A DNA stretch of 28,577 nt from the NCBI GenBank assembly GCA_036166415.1, contig JAYZHP010000115.1:1-28577 (forward strand), written 5' to 3'. This DNA is from TMED108 sp036166415 (GTDB taxonomy: Bacteria > Fidelibacterota > Marinisomatia > Marinisomatales > TCS55). Positions 1 through 8,783 of this stretch are shown in pieces. The position numbers and the translations under genes were made by a program. How positions within the stretch are numbered: the stretch's first letter is position 1; each line of letters starts with the position of its first letter. The notes below the pieces were generated by a model, which did no database searches, was not told the origin of the DNA, and was given only the letters and a program-made list of their open reading frames with translations.

Positions 1-2390
1 CTACCATTGCGATTGAAGTCTACTCCAGCTACGGGCTTATTAACAAAACCAGCGCCATGGTTACCTGTATTGTAAACGACTACATCCCAAGATGAAGGAC
101 CACCTAAAACAGATGCGCCTTCTTTTAGGGTGACTTTGGTTAGCTCAGAACCTGTAGAACCTCCAGCAAATAAAGTAGGTACGCCATAAGGGCTCATGTT
201 GAAGTAACCTGCACCATGGTCCTTAACGCTCTGAACAGCAGCTACACCAAATTGAGGACCCATCGCAACAACTGCTGCTTCATCAGCACTCATCGTTAAG
301 GCATCGCCATCTGTATCCGCATAGACATACAGTTTCTTACTATAATAAGCTGCAGAGTAGATCTCATCTTTTCCATCACCATCCATATCGATAGCAGCTG
401 GGTTAAATGTAAAATCATCTCTTGAAGCAAACTTATGGAATGATGTGGTATCAGATACGGCATAAGTGTCTGCACCAGTAGCTTCTATAAAGAATAATGC
501 ATGATTATTCCATGAGAAGCAAGCAGCCTCTAATTTGCCATCGCCATCTGTATCAGCAATCACAACACTTTGAGGGCTTCCGCCGCCAAACTGATTTTCT
601 CTTACATTGTCCTTATTACCATCGCGCGTTGCAACAGCATATTCTTCTACTAAAGTTGGTGGCAGTGCGCCTCCGATATCTCCCTTGACTCCAACGATAT
701 AGAAACGATCCTCAGAATATGGGTTTGATTTATCAGCAGCGCCAGTACTTGCACCATTCATGGAATAGACAACCTCATCAAGGCCATCACCATCAATATC
801 GCCTACAGTAAAGGACTCTGTTCTACCCCAACCCATACTATCATCAGAAATAGCATGTAAATTCACATGCCATACTTCTGAAAATCCATTATCAGTCCCA
901 TCAGCTTCGTAGACATAAAGACCGGCATTAGGGTCGTTAGGTTGGTCAACACCTTTAAAGAAGATAACCTCTTGTTTTCCATCGCCATCAAGATCGCCAG
1001 TATTCACATGACGAGTTCCTGTGCTGTATTTTGCTATTTTACTAGGAAGGACGCTGAGATTCATATCATCCCAGTAAACACTTCCACCATCATAGGCAGC
1101 GGATTGGCTATGAACGATGACGGCTTGCACCTTAGCTGCACCTTCAGGAGCAATAGCAGAAGTTCTCAAGAAGTGCCATTTGTTTGGAGCGGAAGCTGCA
1201 CTAAGCGTATCAGAAGTACCACCTGCAAGCTCACCCCAATTCGCATCAAAAAATTTGATTTGTAGCCAAGCCTGAGATTTGTCCTTCAATGAGTCTGGAG
1301 AAAAGGTATTTCCATACCCACCAAACGCATAGTTCATTCCAGCTTTAGTATCGCCTTCATAATAACTTGGGGTAGTGTTATCAGCGCCATTATTCTGACC
1401 CCAAGTTTTTAGCATATATGAACCATTTAGAGCGGTCACGGTATCTGTGCCTGCTGTTCCACTATAGATATCATTTCCAGTTTTTTCAATTGATCGATTG
1501 GTTAGATCCGTTGGCCAAATATTCCAGCCTGTCAAGGAATCTTCAAAGCCGCCATTGGCTAATACATTACCTGGAGTGAAAGGTTTCGTCTCATCAAAAA
1601 TTTGAACTAAAGTATCGGTTCCAACATATTCAAATCCATACACACCGCTACCGGCAAGACCGTTCTTATTGTCAGTAAAATAGTGTGTTGTCCAGACTTC
1701 TTGCTTACCATCACCATCTACATCTGTACCTGCAGCAACGCCTCTAGTATGTCCACTTCCAGACCATAAATTTTTGCTAGATACTACGGCAAGCTCAGTG
1801 AAATGATTGGTTGTAAAATATGTATCATCCCAGTAAACACTTCCACCATCATTGGCGGCTGACTGACCATGAACGATGACGGCTTGCACTTTAACAGCGC
1901 CTTCAGGGGCTGTTGCATTCGTATATAAGTAATGCCAATCACCAACGCTAGATGCATCGCTCATCGTATCGGATGTGCCTCCAGCTAGTTCACCCCAGCT
2001 AGCATTAAAGAACTTAATCTGTAACCATGCTTTGGATTTACCTTTTAAAGAATCTGGGGAAAATGTTTTACCATAGGCAGAAAAATTATATACCTTTCCA
2101 GCTTCGGTATCACCTTCGTAATAACTTGGGGTTGTATTGTCTGCACTAGTATTCTGTCCCCAGGTTTTTAGCATATATGATCCGGATCTAGCGGTCACAG
2201 TATCTGTGCCTGCTACACCGCTATAAATATCATTTCCAGTTTTTTCAACTGATCTATTGGTTAGATCCGTTGGCCAAATATTCCAGCCTGTAAAATCACC
2301 TGATTCGAAGCCGGAATTGGATAGAATGTTTTGTGAAAAAAGAAATGTTCCTAGCGATAGAAACATCAAACCTTTAACAATTTTATTCAT
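1..2390 (-). CDS. Secreted FG-GAP/VCBS-repeat protein with two duplicated CBM-like modules (3' end outside window)
   Basis: The frame is open from ATG at 2390 to the left edge, about 796 codons, with no stop, so the C-terminus is missing. A Sec signal peptide of about 19 residues (MNKIVKG...FLFS) is followed by Gln. Residues about 22-190 and 276-442 are two copies of a beta-sandwich, CBM4/9-like module (NGGFEDSLTGWNIWP at the start, VYWDDMNLSV at the end). Between and after them lie FG-GAP/VCBS-type loops: DVDGDGKQEV (about 1690-1745), DLDGDGKQEV (about 960-1015), DIDGDGLDEV (about 760-815), DTDGDGKLEA (about 510-570) and DMDGDGKDEI (about 370-415), which usually bind Ca2+ in a beta-propeller. 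Likely role: an extracellular, surface-held glycan-binding protein beside the glucan locus. A T9SS sorting domain is expected beyond the edge but is not seen. The CBM family is by pattern only; I see no catalytic motif. Confidence 0.85.
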   Translation of the reverse strand, partial: MNKIVKGLMFLSLGTFLFSQNILSNSGFESGDFTGWNIWPTDLTNRSVEKTGNDIYSGVAGTDTVTARSGSYMLKTWGQNTSADNTTPSYYEGDTEAGKVYNFSAYGKTFSPDSLKGKSKAWLQIKFFNASWGELAGGTSDTMSDASSVGDWHYLYTNATAPEGAVKVQAVIVHGQSAANDGGSVYWDDTYFTTNHFTELAVVSSKNLWSGSGHTRGVAAGTDVDGDGKQEVWTTHYFTDNKNGLAGSGVYGFEYVGTDTLVQIFDETKPFTPGNVLANGGFEDSLTGWNIWPTDLTNRSIEKTGNDIYSGTAGTDTVTALNGSYMLKTWGQNNGADNTTPSYYEGDTKAGMNYAFGGYGNTFSPDSLKDKSQAWLQIKFFDANWGELAGGTSDTLSAASAPNKWHFLRTSAIAPEGAAKVQAVIVHSQSAAYDGGSVYWDDMNLSVLPSKIAKYSTGTRHVNTGDLDGDGKQEVIFFKGVDQPNDPNAGLYVYEADGTDNGFSEVWHVNLHAISDDSMGWGRTESFTVGDIDGDGLDEVVYSMNGASTGAADKSNPYSEDRFYIVGVKGDIGGALPPTLVEEYAVATRDGNKDNVRENQFGGGSPQSVVIADTDGDGKLEAACFSWNNHALFFIEATGADTYAVSDTTSFHKFASRDDFTFNPAAIDMDGDGKDEIYSAAYYSKKLYVYADTDGDALTMSADEAAVVAMGPQFGVAAVQSVKDHGAGYFNMSPYGVPTLFAGGSTGSELTKVTLKEGASVLGGPSSWDVVVYNTGNHGAGFVNKPVAGVDFNRNG
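1067..1565 (-). repeat. Direct repeat copy 2: CBM-like module, second in the protein
   Basis: This is the second copy of the module at 1826-2327. Matching anchors are 1067/1826 (encoding VYWDD) and 1441/2200 (encoding GTDTV), both 759 bases apart. Long identical runs, such as the stretch coding for NIWPTDLTNRS, show duplication at the DNA level and not only in protein fold. Confidence 0.85.
1826..2327 (-). repeat. Direct repeat copy 1: CBM-like module, N-terminal
   Basis: This is the first of two direct copies of about 500 bp coding for the CBM-like module of the 1-2390 gene. It matches 1067-1565 at a constant, in-frame 759-base offset over most of its length, with one 3-base indel near the upper end (about 2300 versus 1540). 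Over the roughly 130-base stretch I compared by eye (about 2160-2292) there are about 15 differences. Confidence 0.85.
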
Positions 2391-2396
2391 ACCTCT

Positions 2397-2401
2397 CTCC
2401 T
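2397..2401 (-). promoter_or_regulatory. Ribosome binding site (AGGAG) of the 2390 gene
   Basis: On the minus strand AAAGGAGAGAGGT directly precedes ATG at 2390, with AGGAG ending six bases before the start. It is the best Shine-Dalgarno match in the window and supports this start. Confidence 0.7.
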
Positions 2402-2589
2402 TTATTTAAATTAAATACTATAGTTTTATGTGATATAAAGTTTGGATGATTCTAAACATAAACCATTAGTAAACACAATCAAAAATTGATTAATAAAAAA
2501 TTAAATTAAAATAATCTATAAATCTTATTATTTTCTTACCAAGCTATTTTAAAACAAAGAGTGGCTTTTATCAAAAATGGGAACTAGAT

Positions 2590-2631
2590 ATTAATAAATT
2601 TTTCACTTTTATTTATTGTGCGATTAGCACA
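2590..2631 (+). other. Probable 5' coding extension of the operon A receptor from an ATT start
   Basis: The frame of the 2632 ATG stays open upstream to a TAA at 2512-2514. Reading from ATT at 2590 gives (M)NKFFTFIYCAIS joined to the ATG-encoded TMILCGSIFA, a normal signal peptide with a Lys near the start, a hydrophobic core and an Ala-containing cleavage site. There is no ATG, GTG or TTG in frame between the stop and 2632. The ATG at 2632 alone leaves only about nine residues before the cleavage site, too short for export. ATT is a rare start codon; a sequencing or assembly error, or a real ATG-to-ATT change, are alternatives. Confidence 0.45.
2617..2631. repeat. Inverted repeat TGTGC-GATTA-GCACA abutting the ATG at 2632
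   Basis: This is a perfect 5+5 inverted repeat with a 5-base spacer, ending at the base before ATG 2632. It could be an operator or an RNA hairpin covering the start. If translation begins at 2590 it is simply coding sequence. It is short enough to be chance. Confidence 0.3.
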
Positions 2632-5376
2632 ATGATTCTTTGCGGATCGATCTTTGCTGCAAATACTGGAAAAATTTCTGGTATCATTACCGATGCAAAA
2701 ACAGGAAATCCGCTTCCAGGCGTCAATGTGTTTCTCGAGGGGACACCTTATGGCGCAGCTTCGGATGAGCTTGGTGAGTACGTCATTTTAAATATTCCCC
2801 CAGGTAACTATACAATAAAGGCTAGCTATATTGGCTATGCATCGTATAAAGTGACCAATATTCGTGTAAGCCTTGATCGAACAACCAATCAAAATTTTAC
2901 ACTGAAAGAGGCGGTAATCGAAGGTGAGGAGGTTGTTGTGTTGGCGGATAGGCCCCTTGTATATAAGGATCTAACTGCTTCGCAAAAAATCACAACTTCC
3001 GATGAAATAAAAATAATGCCCGTTGAGACCTTCCTTGGTGTCTTGACCACACAGGCAGGGGTTAATCAAGGTGCCGGTGGTGAGCTACACATTCGTGGTG
3101 GTAGATCTAATGAGGTAGGGTACTATATTGATGGGGTCTCAGTGGCAAACCCCTTTTTTACGAATGGGCTTGCTGTAAGCATATCTAATAAAGCGCTGGA
3201 AGAGATGAAAGTGGTTTCTGGTGCATTCAATGCTGAATATGGTAATGCCATGAGTGGAATTGTGAACTTGCAAGTTAAAGATGGCGGAAAAAATTATCAT
3301 GGAAGCCTATCTTATCAATCGGGTGATCATCAATCAAACGATACAGAACTTTTTACAAATATTGATCAATTTAGTCTGTTTACCAATAAAGTATTAGAGG
3401 GCACAATTAATGGTCCGATGCCATTTATGAAAAATAAAGAGCAGTTTACATTTAATTTAAGTGGTCGGTATAGTAATAGTGAGGGCTATTATTACGGAAT
3501 AAGAGAACATACCGTAGGGGACTCCGCTGATTTTCGAAATGATGATGATTGGTATATTGAAATGAATGGAGATAGCAGCTTCGTACCCATGTCGCCAAGC
3601 AATAATCTTAACCTAATGGGTAAATTTACCTACCGGGTAAGCCCTTTATTAAAAATATCGCTTCAGCTTTTGCACTCAGGTGGTAAATCAAAATCATATT
3701 CGCATGTATTTAAATATAATCCTGATGGAACTTCTACATCGCAATCGGCAAACAATAACTACTCGATAAAAGTAAACCATGCGCTTGGCGCTAGAAACTT
3801 TTACGAAGCTAATTTATCATTATCAAATACCAACTACATGGGATATCAATTCAAACCTATAGATCTCAGTTCTGCCGAGCACGAGAACGATGCGGGGCGC
3901 TTTGGATCTGGACAATATGTCCTATTTAACCAGTTCGAAGATTCATCAAAGTATTGGATATTGAACGGCTCTGATTATGCCCCTACCTCCAGGATTAAAG
4001 GATCCCCTGCATCGTCAACTTTTTTATTCGGTGGTTCTAATCGTGGCCATTCCTATCGTCAATCTAAATCCTTATCATTTAAATTTGACTTTACAAGTCA
4101 AATCAATAACCGCCATGAATTAAAAACAGGAATAAACTTTCGAACAGATAATCTAGATGAACGCAATTTTACAGTTCTATATGATAATCAAGAGTATCGT
4201 GTACCTACAATCCTGCCTGAAAATGACTCTCCATCGCATAGCTATTATAATAATACCGCAACATTTTTCTCTGGCTACCTTCAAGATAAAATCGAGTATG
4301 ATAATTTTATTACCAATGTTGGTATCCGTTATGACCAGTTTAATCCAGATGAGAATTATATATCTGACTTTTTAAATCCAGAGGGAGAAAAAAAGAAGGC
4401 AGAGAAAAAAGTCATGATTTCTCCGCGCGCAGGTGTTGCATTTCCAATTACAGATCAGGGTATTTTGCATTTCTCATATGGACATTTTTATCAAATGCCT
4501 ACCTTGAGAAGGCTCTACAAGAAAAGTATTTTTGGTGCAGGGCTTGCGCCAACCATTGGATATGCTGATTTGAAGCCTGAAAAAACGGTACTGTATGAGT
4601 TTGGTCTGCAGCAGCAGATTGGTCAGATCACCGCAATTGAAATGAGTGCGTTCTATAAAGATATCAGGGATCTTCTTGCGGTGCAGTCCATTAGATATGA
4701 ATCAGAAAAATATGGACCATCGAATTATGCCATTTATATGAATAAAGACTATGGAAATGTAAAAGGGTATACGTTTAGCCTAACAAAAAGATATGATCCC
4801 GTATCACGAACCTCTGCTTTTGTTGATTATACCTATCAGGTCACGGAAGGTAATAGTGTCAATTCAGGATCATTTTACTATAATGCATTATCGGGTGAAC
4901 AAGAAGAAAAGCGTATCGTTCCTCTCGCTTGGGATCAGCGTCATATATTTAATACGAACTTTTCTGTAGGTGATCCAAGAAATTGGAATCTAGGAATTAT
5001 TAGTAAATTATCCAGTGGTTGGCCCTATACGCCGAATATTCCGGATGCTAATTATGTACCACAACCCAATAGCGGTAGAAAACCCTGGCAATGGCGCGTG
5101 GATATGAGAATTCATAAGAATATCAAAATTAGAAACCTTAATTATATTTTATATATGAAAGTTTATAACCTTTTGGATCGGAGAAATGAACGCTATGTAT
5201 TTGATGATACAGGTCGCGCAGGTTATACTTATGTTTTCCAATCAACACAAGAAACTCAGGGCTTTAAAAACCACTATGGAGAGGCTGGGGTACATGAATG
5301 GTCAGAATATCAAGTAAGACCTCATTATTACACAGCGCCCCGTTCAATAAATATTGGTTTTTCGGTGGATTTCTAA
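2632..5376 (+). CDS. SusC-like TonB-dependent outer-membrane receptor (operon A)
   Basis: This 914-aa outer-membrane transporter probably imports an oligosaccharide using TonB energy. Residues 13-92 are a carboxypeptidase-regulatory-like domain (GKISGIITDAKTGNPLPGVNV). EEVVVLA at 99-105 sits where a TonB box is expected. The plug is about 118-215 (LHIRGGRSNEVGYYIDGVSV, then GAFNAEYGNAMSGIV). The rest is a 22-strand-type barrel ending in Phe (NIGFSVDF). It is clearly paralogous to the receptor at 23740-26409 (shared YGHF.QMP, NKDYGN..G, WDQRH.FN, YNL.DR.NE). The start at 2632 is the first ATG but truncates the signal peptide; an ATT start at 2590 is more likely biologically. Its TAA overlaps the next gene's ATG (TAATG), so translation is coupled. 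The substrate is unknown, because operon A carries no enzyme. Confidence 0.92.
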   Translation: MILCGSIFAANTGKISGIITDAKTGNPLPGVNVFLEGTPYGAASDELGEYVILNIPPGNYTIKASYIGYASYKVTNIRVSLDRTTNQNFTLKEAVIEGEEVVVLADRPLVYKDLTASQKITTSDEIKIMPVETFLGVLTTQAGVNQGAGGELHIRGGRSNEVGYYIDGVSVANPFFTNGLAVSISNKALEEMKVVSGAFNAEYGNAMSGIVNLQVKDGGKNYHGSLSYQSGDHQSNDTELFTNIDQFSLFTNKVLEGTINGPMPFMKNKEQFTFNLSGRYSNSEGYYYGIREHTVGDSADFRNDDDWYIEMNGDSSFVPMSPSNNLNLMGKFTYRVSPLLKISLQLLHSGGKSKSYSHVFKYNPDGTSTSQSANNNYSIKVNHALGARNFYEANLSLSNTNYMGYQFKPIDLSSAEHENDAGRFGSGQYVLFNQFEDSSKYWILNGSDYAPTSRIKGSPASSTFLFGGSNRGHSYRQSKSLSFKFDFTSQINNRHELKTGINFRTDNLDERNFTVLYDNQEYRVPTILPENDSPSHSYYNNTATFFSGYLQDKIEYDNFITNVGIRYDQFNPDENYISDFLNPEGEKKKAEKKVMISPRAGVAFPITDQGILHFSYGHFYQMPTLRRLYKKSIFGAGLAPTIGYADLKPEKTVLYEFGLQQQIGQITAIEMSAFYKDIRDLLAVQSIRYESEKYGPSNYAIYMNKDYGNVKGYTFSLTKRYDPVSRTSAFVDYTYQVTEGNSVNSGSFYYNALSGEQEEKRIVPLAWDQRHIFNTNFSVGDPRNWNLGIISKLSSGWPYTPNIPDANYVPQPNSGRKPWQWRVDMRIHKNIKIRNLNYILYMKVYNLLDRRNERYVFDDTGRAGYTYVFQSTQETQGFKNHYGEAGVHEWSEYQVRPHYYTAPRSINIGFSVDF

Positions 5377-8300
5377 TGTACAGTTTTCGAGTTATTAAAA
5401 TAATTGGATTGGTGTCCCTGCTGCTTTCATTCAGTATTGCCCAATCAGAAAAAGCTAGACGATTTTCGAAAGAATGGAAAAAACAAGGACCTGACAAATC
5501 ATGGAACTCGATCGAGCATGAGTATTTTTACAAATGGCGAAATCAAATTAGAGAAAAAAGAGCTATTTCAAATAATCAACTATTAAGACGTCAAAAAGCA
5601 ATTTTAAATGGGAACAAGATCACAACAGAAATTTGGAACTACGGTTCCATTTCAAGTCCTGGTAATAGGGTTACAGATATTGTTTGGGAAGGATTAGGGT
5701 ATGGGTACGAGTTTGGTCCATTTATTGGTGCAGAGGTAGAAGTCCCTGCTCAGAGCCATCAAGATGCATTCATTAAAACCGATAGTCTTGGAAATCCAAT
5801 CTTAGATAGCGATGGAAATCCCATCTGGGCAGCTAGAGTAATCAGCGACGGATTAGTTTCTTTGGGTGGTGAAATCTCACCTGATGGAAAAACATTTTAT
5901 GGATGGGAACCATTGGCCTATAATAAACAAGGGGTTCCCTATGGCGATCCAAATAGCGCTCGCATACCTACATCAAATGATGTAGATCGCGATCGAGATG
6001 GTAAGCCTGATAGTTGGCCTGAAGGATGGTATAACCCTAACTTAAAAAGATATGTATGGCCTGGTGCGCTAAGACAAGGATCTTCAAATTCAGATCTGGA
6101 ATCATTTTTTGTCGTTGATGATCGCTCTAATAGAGAATTTAAATATTACCCTTTCCCAGATGATTCAACACGAATGGGTCTTGGCATAGAAATTGAATGC
6201 CGATATTACCAGTGGTCTAACCCGCTTGCAGAAGATGTGATTTTTATGATCTACAAGGTCACAAATAAAAGTGAGAAAGATTTGAATGAAGTGGTATTTG
6301 GTATGTGGGGTGATCCACATATTGGAGGACCTTCAAACTGGCAAGATGATCTATCTTACTTTGATAGAGATTTAAATATGGTCTATGCTTGGGATGAAGA
6401 TGGCAAATCAGATGTAGCTGGCAGAAAGCCTGGATATTTTGGGTATATTTTTCTTGAAAGCCCTGGTGACCCCTACGATAATAAAGATAATGATGGAGAT
6501 GGAATGGTGGATGAAAGCAGAAATAATGGTATAGATGATGATGGTGATTGGGATCCTAATAAACATGATGTAGGTGTTGATGGATTACCAAATACTGGGG
6601 ACTTCGGCGAAAATGATGGATCACCTACGGCCGGCGATCCGTTTGATATTAGACAGCCGGGTGAGCCTAATTTTGAATGGACCGATTTAGATGAGTCCGA
6701 TATGATAGGGCTAACCAGTTTTGCAGCGCCAGACTTTGGAGGAAATAATCGTATTTCAAAGGATGATTTTATCTATACAACCTATATGAACCCTGGTCAA
6801 TTCGATGCATTAAATTCTGATATAGCTGGCGATAATATATTCCTATACGGTTCTGGAAGATTTACCCTTAAAGCAGGTGAAGCAAGGCGTTTCTCAATCG
6901 CATTATTAGTTGGCGATAGCTATGATGATCTTACTCTGAATGCAGAAACTGCAAGACAAATCTATGAAACAAATTATCAATTTGCCAAACCTCCAACGAA
7001 ACCTAATCTTACGGTAGTGCCAGGCGATGAGAAAGTAACTTTATTTTGGGATGATATTGCCGAATCATCATACGACCCAATTTCAGAAGAATATGATTTT
7101 GAAGGTTATGCAATATATCGTAGCACTGATCCAAGCTTCTTGGATCAACAAAATATAACCGATATCAATGGATCTCGTTTCTTATTTGAGCCTTTAACTA
7201 CAGCAACCGGTGGGTGGGCAAAATGGGATCTCATCAATGAATATCAAGGTCCAAGCGATATCCCATACACGGGTAGGGGGGTAGCCTATAATCTGGGTAA
7301 TAATACTGGGCTGGTACACTCTTTTATTGATTCCAATAATGTAATGAATGGGCAAAGGTACTATTATGCAATTGCTTCTTATGACCATGGCACAAAAATA
7401 ATGAATATTGGTCCAAGCGAATCATCGAAAACTATTACTTTAAATCCAGAAACAAATGAAATATTCCTAGATGTAAATACTGCAAGTGTTATACCGCGTG
7501 CGCCTGCTGCGGGATATACTAGTGGAAGCTGGGACATGATAGATTCAGTATCATACATTAGTCATATAGCTGGGTCCGGTACCGGTAAATTTAATTTAGA
7601 ACTTCTTGACCCAAGAGCACTCGAAGATACCAATACTTTTCAAATTACATTCAACACTTCTCCCACTAGATATTCGATTGAAGATCTAAGACCAGTTATT
7701 GAAAACAGAATAATTAAAAAAGATATTTATGTCACCCTATTAAACAATCGATTAAATCCAGATAGATTTGAAATGAAATTAAATGGCGAAGTTATGACAG
7801 TAGGCAGCGACTACTCACTGTTTGCTGAGTCTGGTCAAATTGTCGTGCCTTCAACCTTTTCATCGCGCATCAATGATGGAGATCAAGTTGAGATTTCCTA
7901 TACTTACTACCCACTTTGGGAAAGTAAACTTTTAAATCTTGAAGAATCCAATCCTGTCGTTGATGGATTAAAGCTGTACGCTAAAGATGATCCGCTTCGA
8001 TTAAATGAAGATAATACCAAATGGCAGATTGGAAGTAATGCTAACTATAAAATCAATGTAAAGCCTTATAATAGTGATCCGGATAATTTGAGACCTTCTG
8101 ATTATGAAATAAGATGGTTTGATGCAATCGCTGACACAAGTGCAATTGGTGGCGCAACTGCACCCTTTCAGATCTGGGATGTAACACCTGGTCGCTTACC
8201 ATTTAAAAAGGATTTTGCCGTTCTTGATTACAAAATCAGAAACCAAACCTGGGACATTGAAGAAGAAGTTGTAATACTAGAGCCCGGCGAAGGGCTAAAT

Positions 8301-8783
8301 ATATCTTGGCAAATCACTATTTTGCCTGCGGATAATGCTACAACTGTAGAACACAAGTCAGGAGATATTTTCTACATTGCCACTGATAGGCCTTTTGATC
8401 AAAATGATATTTATCAATATAAAACCATTGCATCCAAAGTAGATGAAGCAAAAGCAAAAAATGAACTTGAAGAGATTCGTGTTGTTCCAAATCCTTATGT
8501 CGTAACCAATGTGCTAGAACCGCTAGATCGACAAAACCCTCGAGACCGTGGACCAAGACGAATTTATTTTGATAGATTGCCAGCTACCTGTAAAATAAAA
8601 ATTTATACTTTAACAGGGGAGCTTGTTAAAGAAATTAACCATGAATCCGCATTTGATAATGGGCAAGAATTTTGGGATCTAACCACTAAAGATAATTTTC
8701 CAATTGCTTATGGTGTATATGTTTATCATATAGATGCTGGTAAGATTGGTGAAAAAATAGGAAGGCTTGCAATTATAAAATGA
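5376..8783 (+). CDS. Large acidic secreted protein with T9SS-like C-terminal domain, receptor partner (operon A)
   Basis: This 1135-aa protein starts at ATG 5376, which overlaps the receptor stop and gives a clean signal peptide (MYSFRVIKIIGLVSLL... ending FSIA before Gln); an upstream in-frame ATG at 5298 lies inside the receptor and destroys it. About residues 366-400 are acidic Ca-type loops (DNKDNDGDG, NGIDDDGDWD), like thrombospondin type-3 or EF-hand repeats. About 543-690 is fibronectin-III-like (TVVPGDEKVTLFWDD, then DFEGYAIYRS). About 1033-1135 is a FlgD/T9SS-like sorting domain (VVPNPYVVTNV ... ending GRLAIIK). There is no lipobox and no SusD/TPR pattern. It is paralogous to the 1148-aa protein at 20293-23739; both sit between a receptor and a PorV-family gene. 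Proposed role: a surface-exposed glycan-binding partner of the receptor. The family position is recognised, but the function is not established. Confidence 0.85.
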   Translation: MYSFRVIKIIGLVSLLLSFSIAQSEKARRFSKEWKKQGPDKSWNSIEHEYFYKWRNQIREKRAISNNQLLRRQKAILNGNKITTEIWNYGSISSPGNRVTDIVWEGLGYGYEFGPFIGAEVEVPAQSHQDAFIKTDSLGNPILDSDGNPIWAARVISDGLVSLGGEISPDGKTFYGWEPLAYNKQGVPYGDPNSARIPTSNDVDRDRDGKPDSWPEGWYNPNLKRYVWPGALRQGSSNSDLESFFVVDDRSNREFKYYPFPDDSTRMGLGIEIECRYYQWSNPLAEDVIFMIYKVTNKSEKDLNEVVFGMWGDPHIGGPSNWQDDLSYFDRDLNMVYAWDEDGKSDVAGRKPGYFGYIFLESPGDPYDNKDNDGDGMVDESRNNGIDDDGDWDPNKHDVGVDGLPNTGDFGENDGSPTAGDPFDIRQPGEPNFEWTDLDESDMIGLTSFAAPDFGGNNRISKDDFIYTTYMNPGQFDALNSDIAGDNIFLYGSGRFTLKAGEARRFSIALLVGDSYDDLTLNAETARQIYETNYQFAKPPTKPNLTVVPGDEKVTLFWDDIAESSYDPISEEYDFEGYAIYRSTDPSFLDQQNITDINGSRFLFEPLTTATGGWAKWDLINEYQGPSDIPYTGRGVAYNLGNNTGLVHSFIDSNNVMNGQRYYYAIASYDHGTKIMNIGPSESSKTITLNPETNEIFLDVNTASVIPRAPAAGYTSGSWDMIDSVSYISHIAGSGTGKFNLELLDPRALEDTNTFQITFNTSPTRYSIEDLRPVIENRIIKKDIYVTLLNNRLNPDRFEMKLNGEVMTVGSDYSLFAESGQIVVPSTFSSRINDGDQVEISYTYYPLWESKLLNLEESNPVVDGLKLYAKDDPLRLNEDNTKWQIGSNANYKINVKPYNSDPDNLRPSDYEIRWFDAIADTSAIGGATAPFQIWDVTPGRLPFKKDFAVLDYKIRNQTWDIEEEVVILEPGEGLNISWQITILPADNATTVEHKSGDIFYIATDRPFDQNDIYQYKTIASKVDEAKAKNELEEIRVVPNPYVVTNVLEPLDRQNPRDRGPRRIYFDRLPATCKIKIYTLTGELVKEINHESAFDNGQEFWDLTTKDNFPIAYGVYVYHIDAGKIGEKIGRLAIIK

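Larger units (their letters stand above)
2391..2631. promoter_or_regulatory. Divergent intergenic/promoter region
   Basis: This 241-base, strongly A/T-rich gap separates the minus-strand gene starting at 2390 from operon A on the plus strand, so promoters for both directions must lie here. The inverted repeat AATCAA-AAA-TTGATT at 2477-2491 sits near the middle and could be an operator, although short repeats of this kind occur by chance in such DNA. I could not pick a convincing -35/-10 pair or a Bacteroidota-type TTTG/TAnnTTTG promoter. The right-hand 42 bases may be coding (see 2590-2631). Confidence 0.6.

Noticed and set aside
5298..5375. Upstream ATG of the 1135-aa protein
   Set aside because: It lies in the receptor coding region and adds 26 residues before a perfect signal peptide; ATG 5376 overlapping the receptor stop is the natural start.
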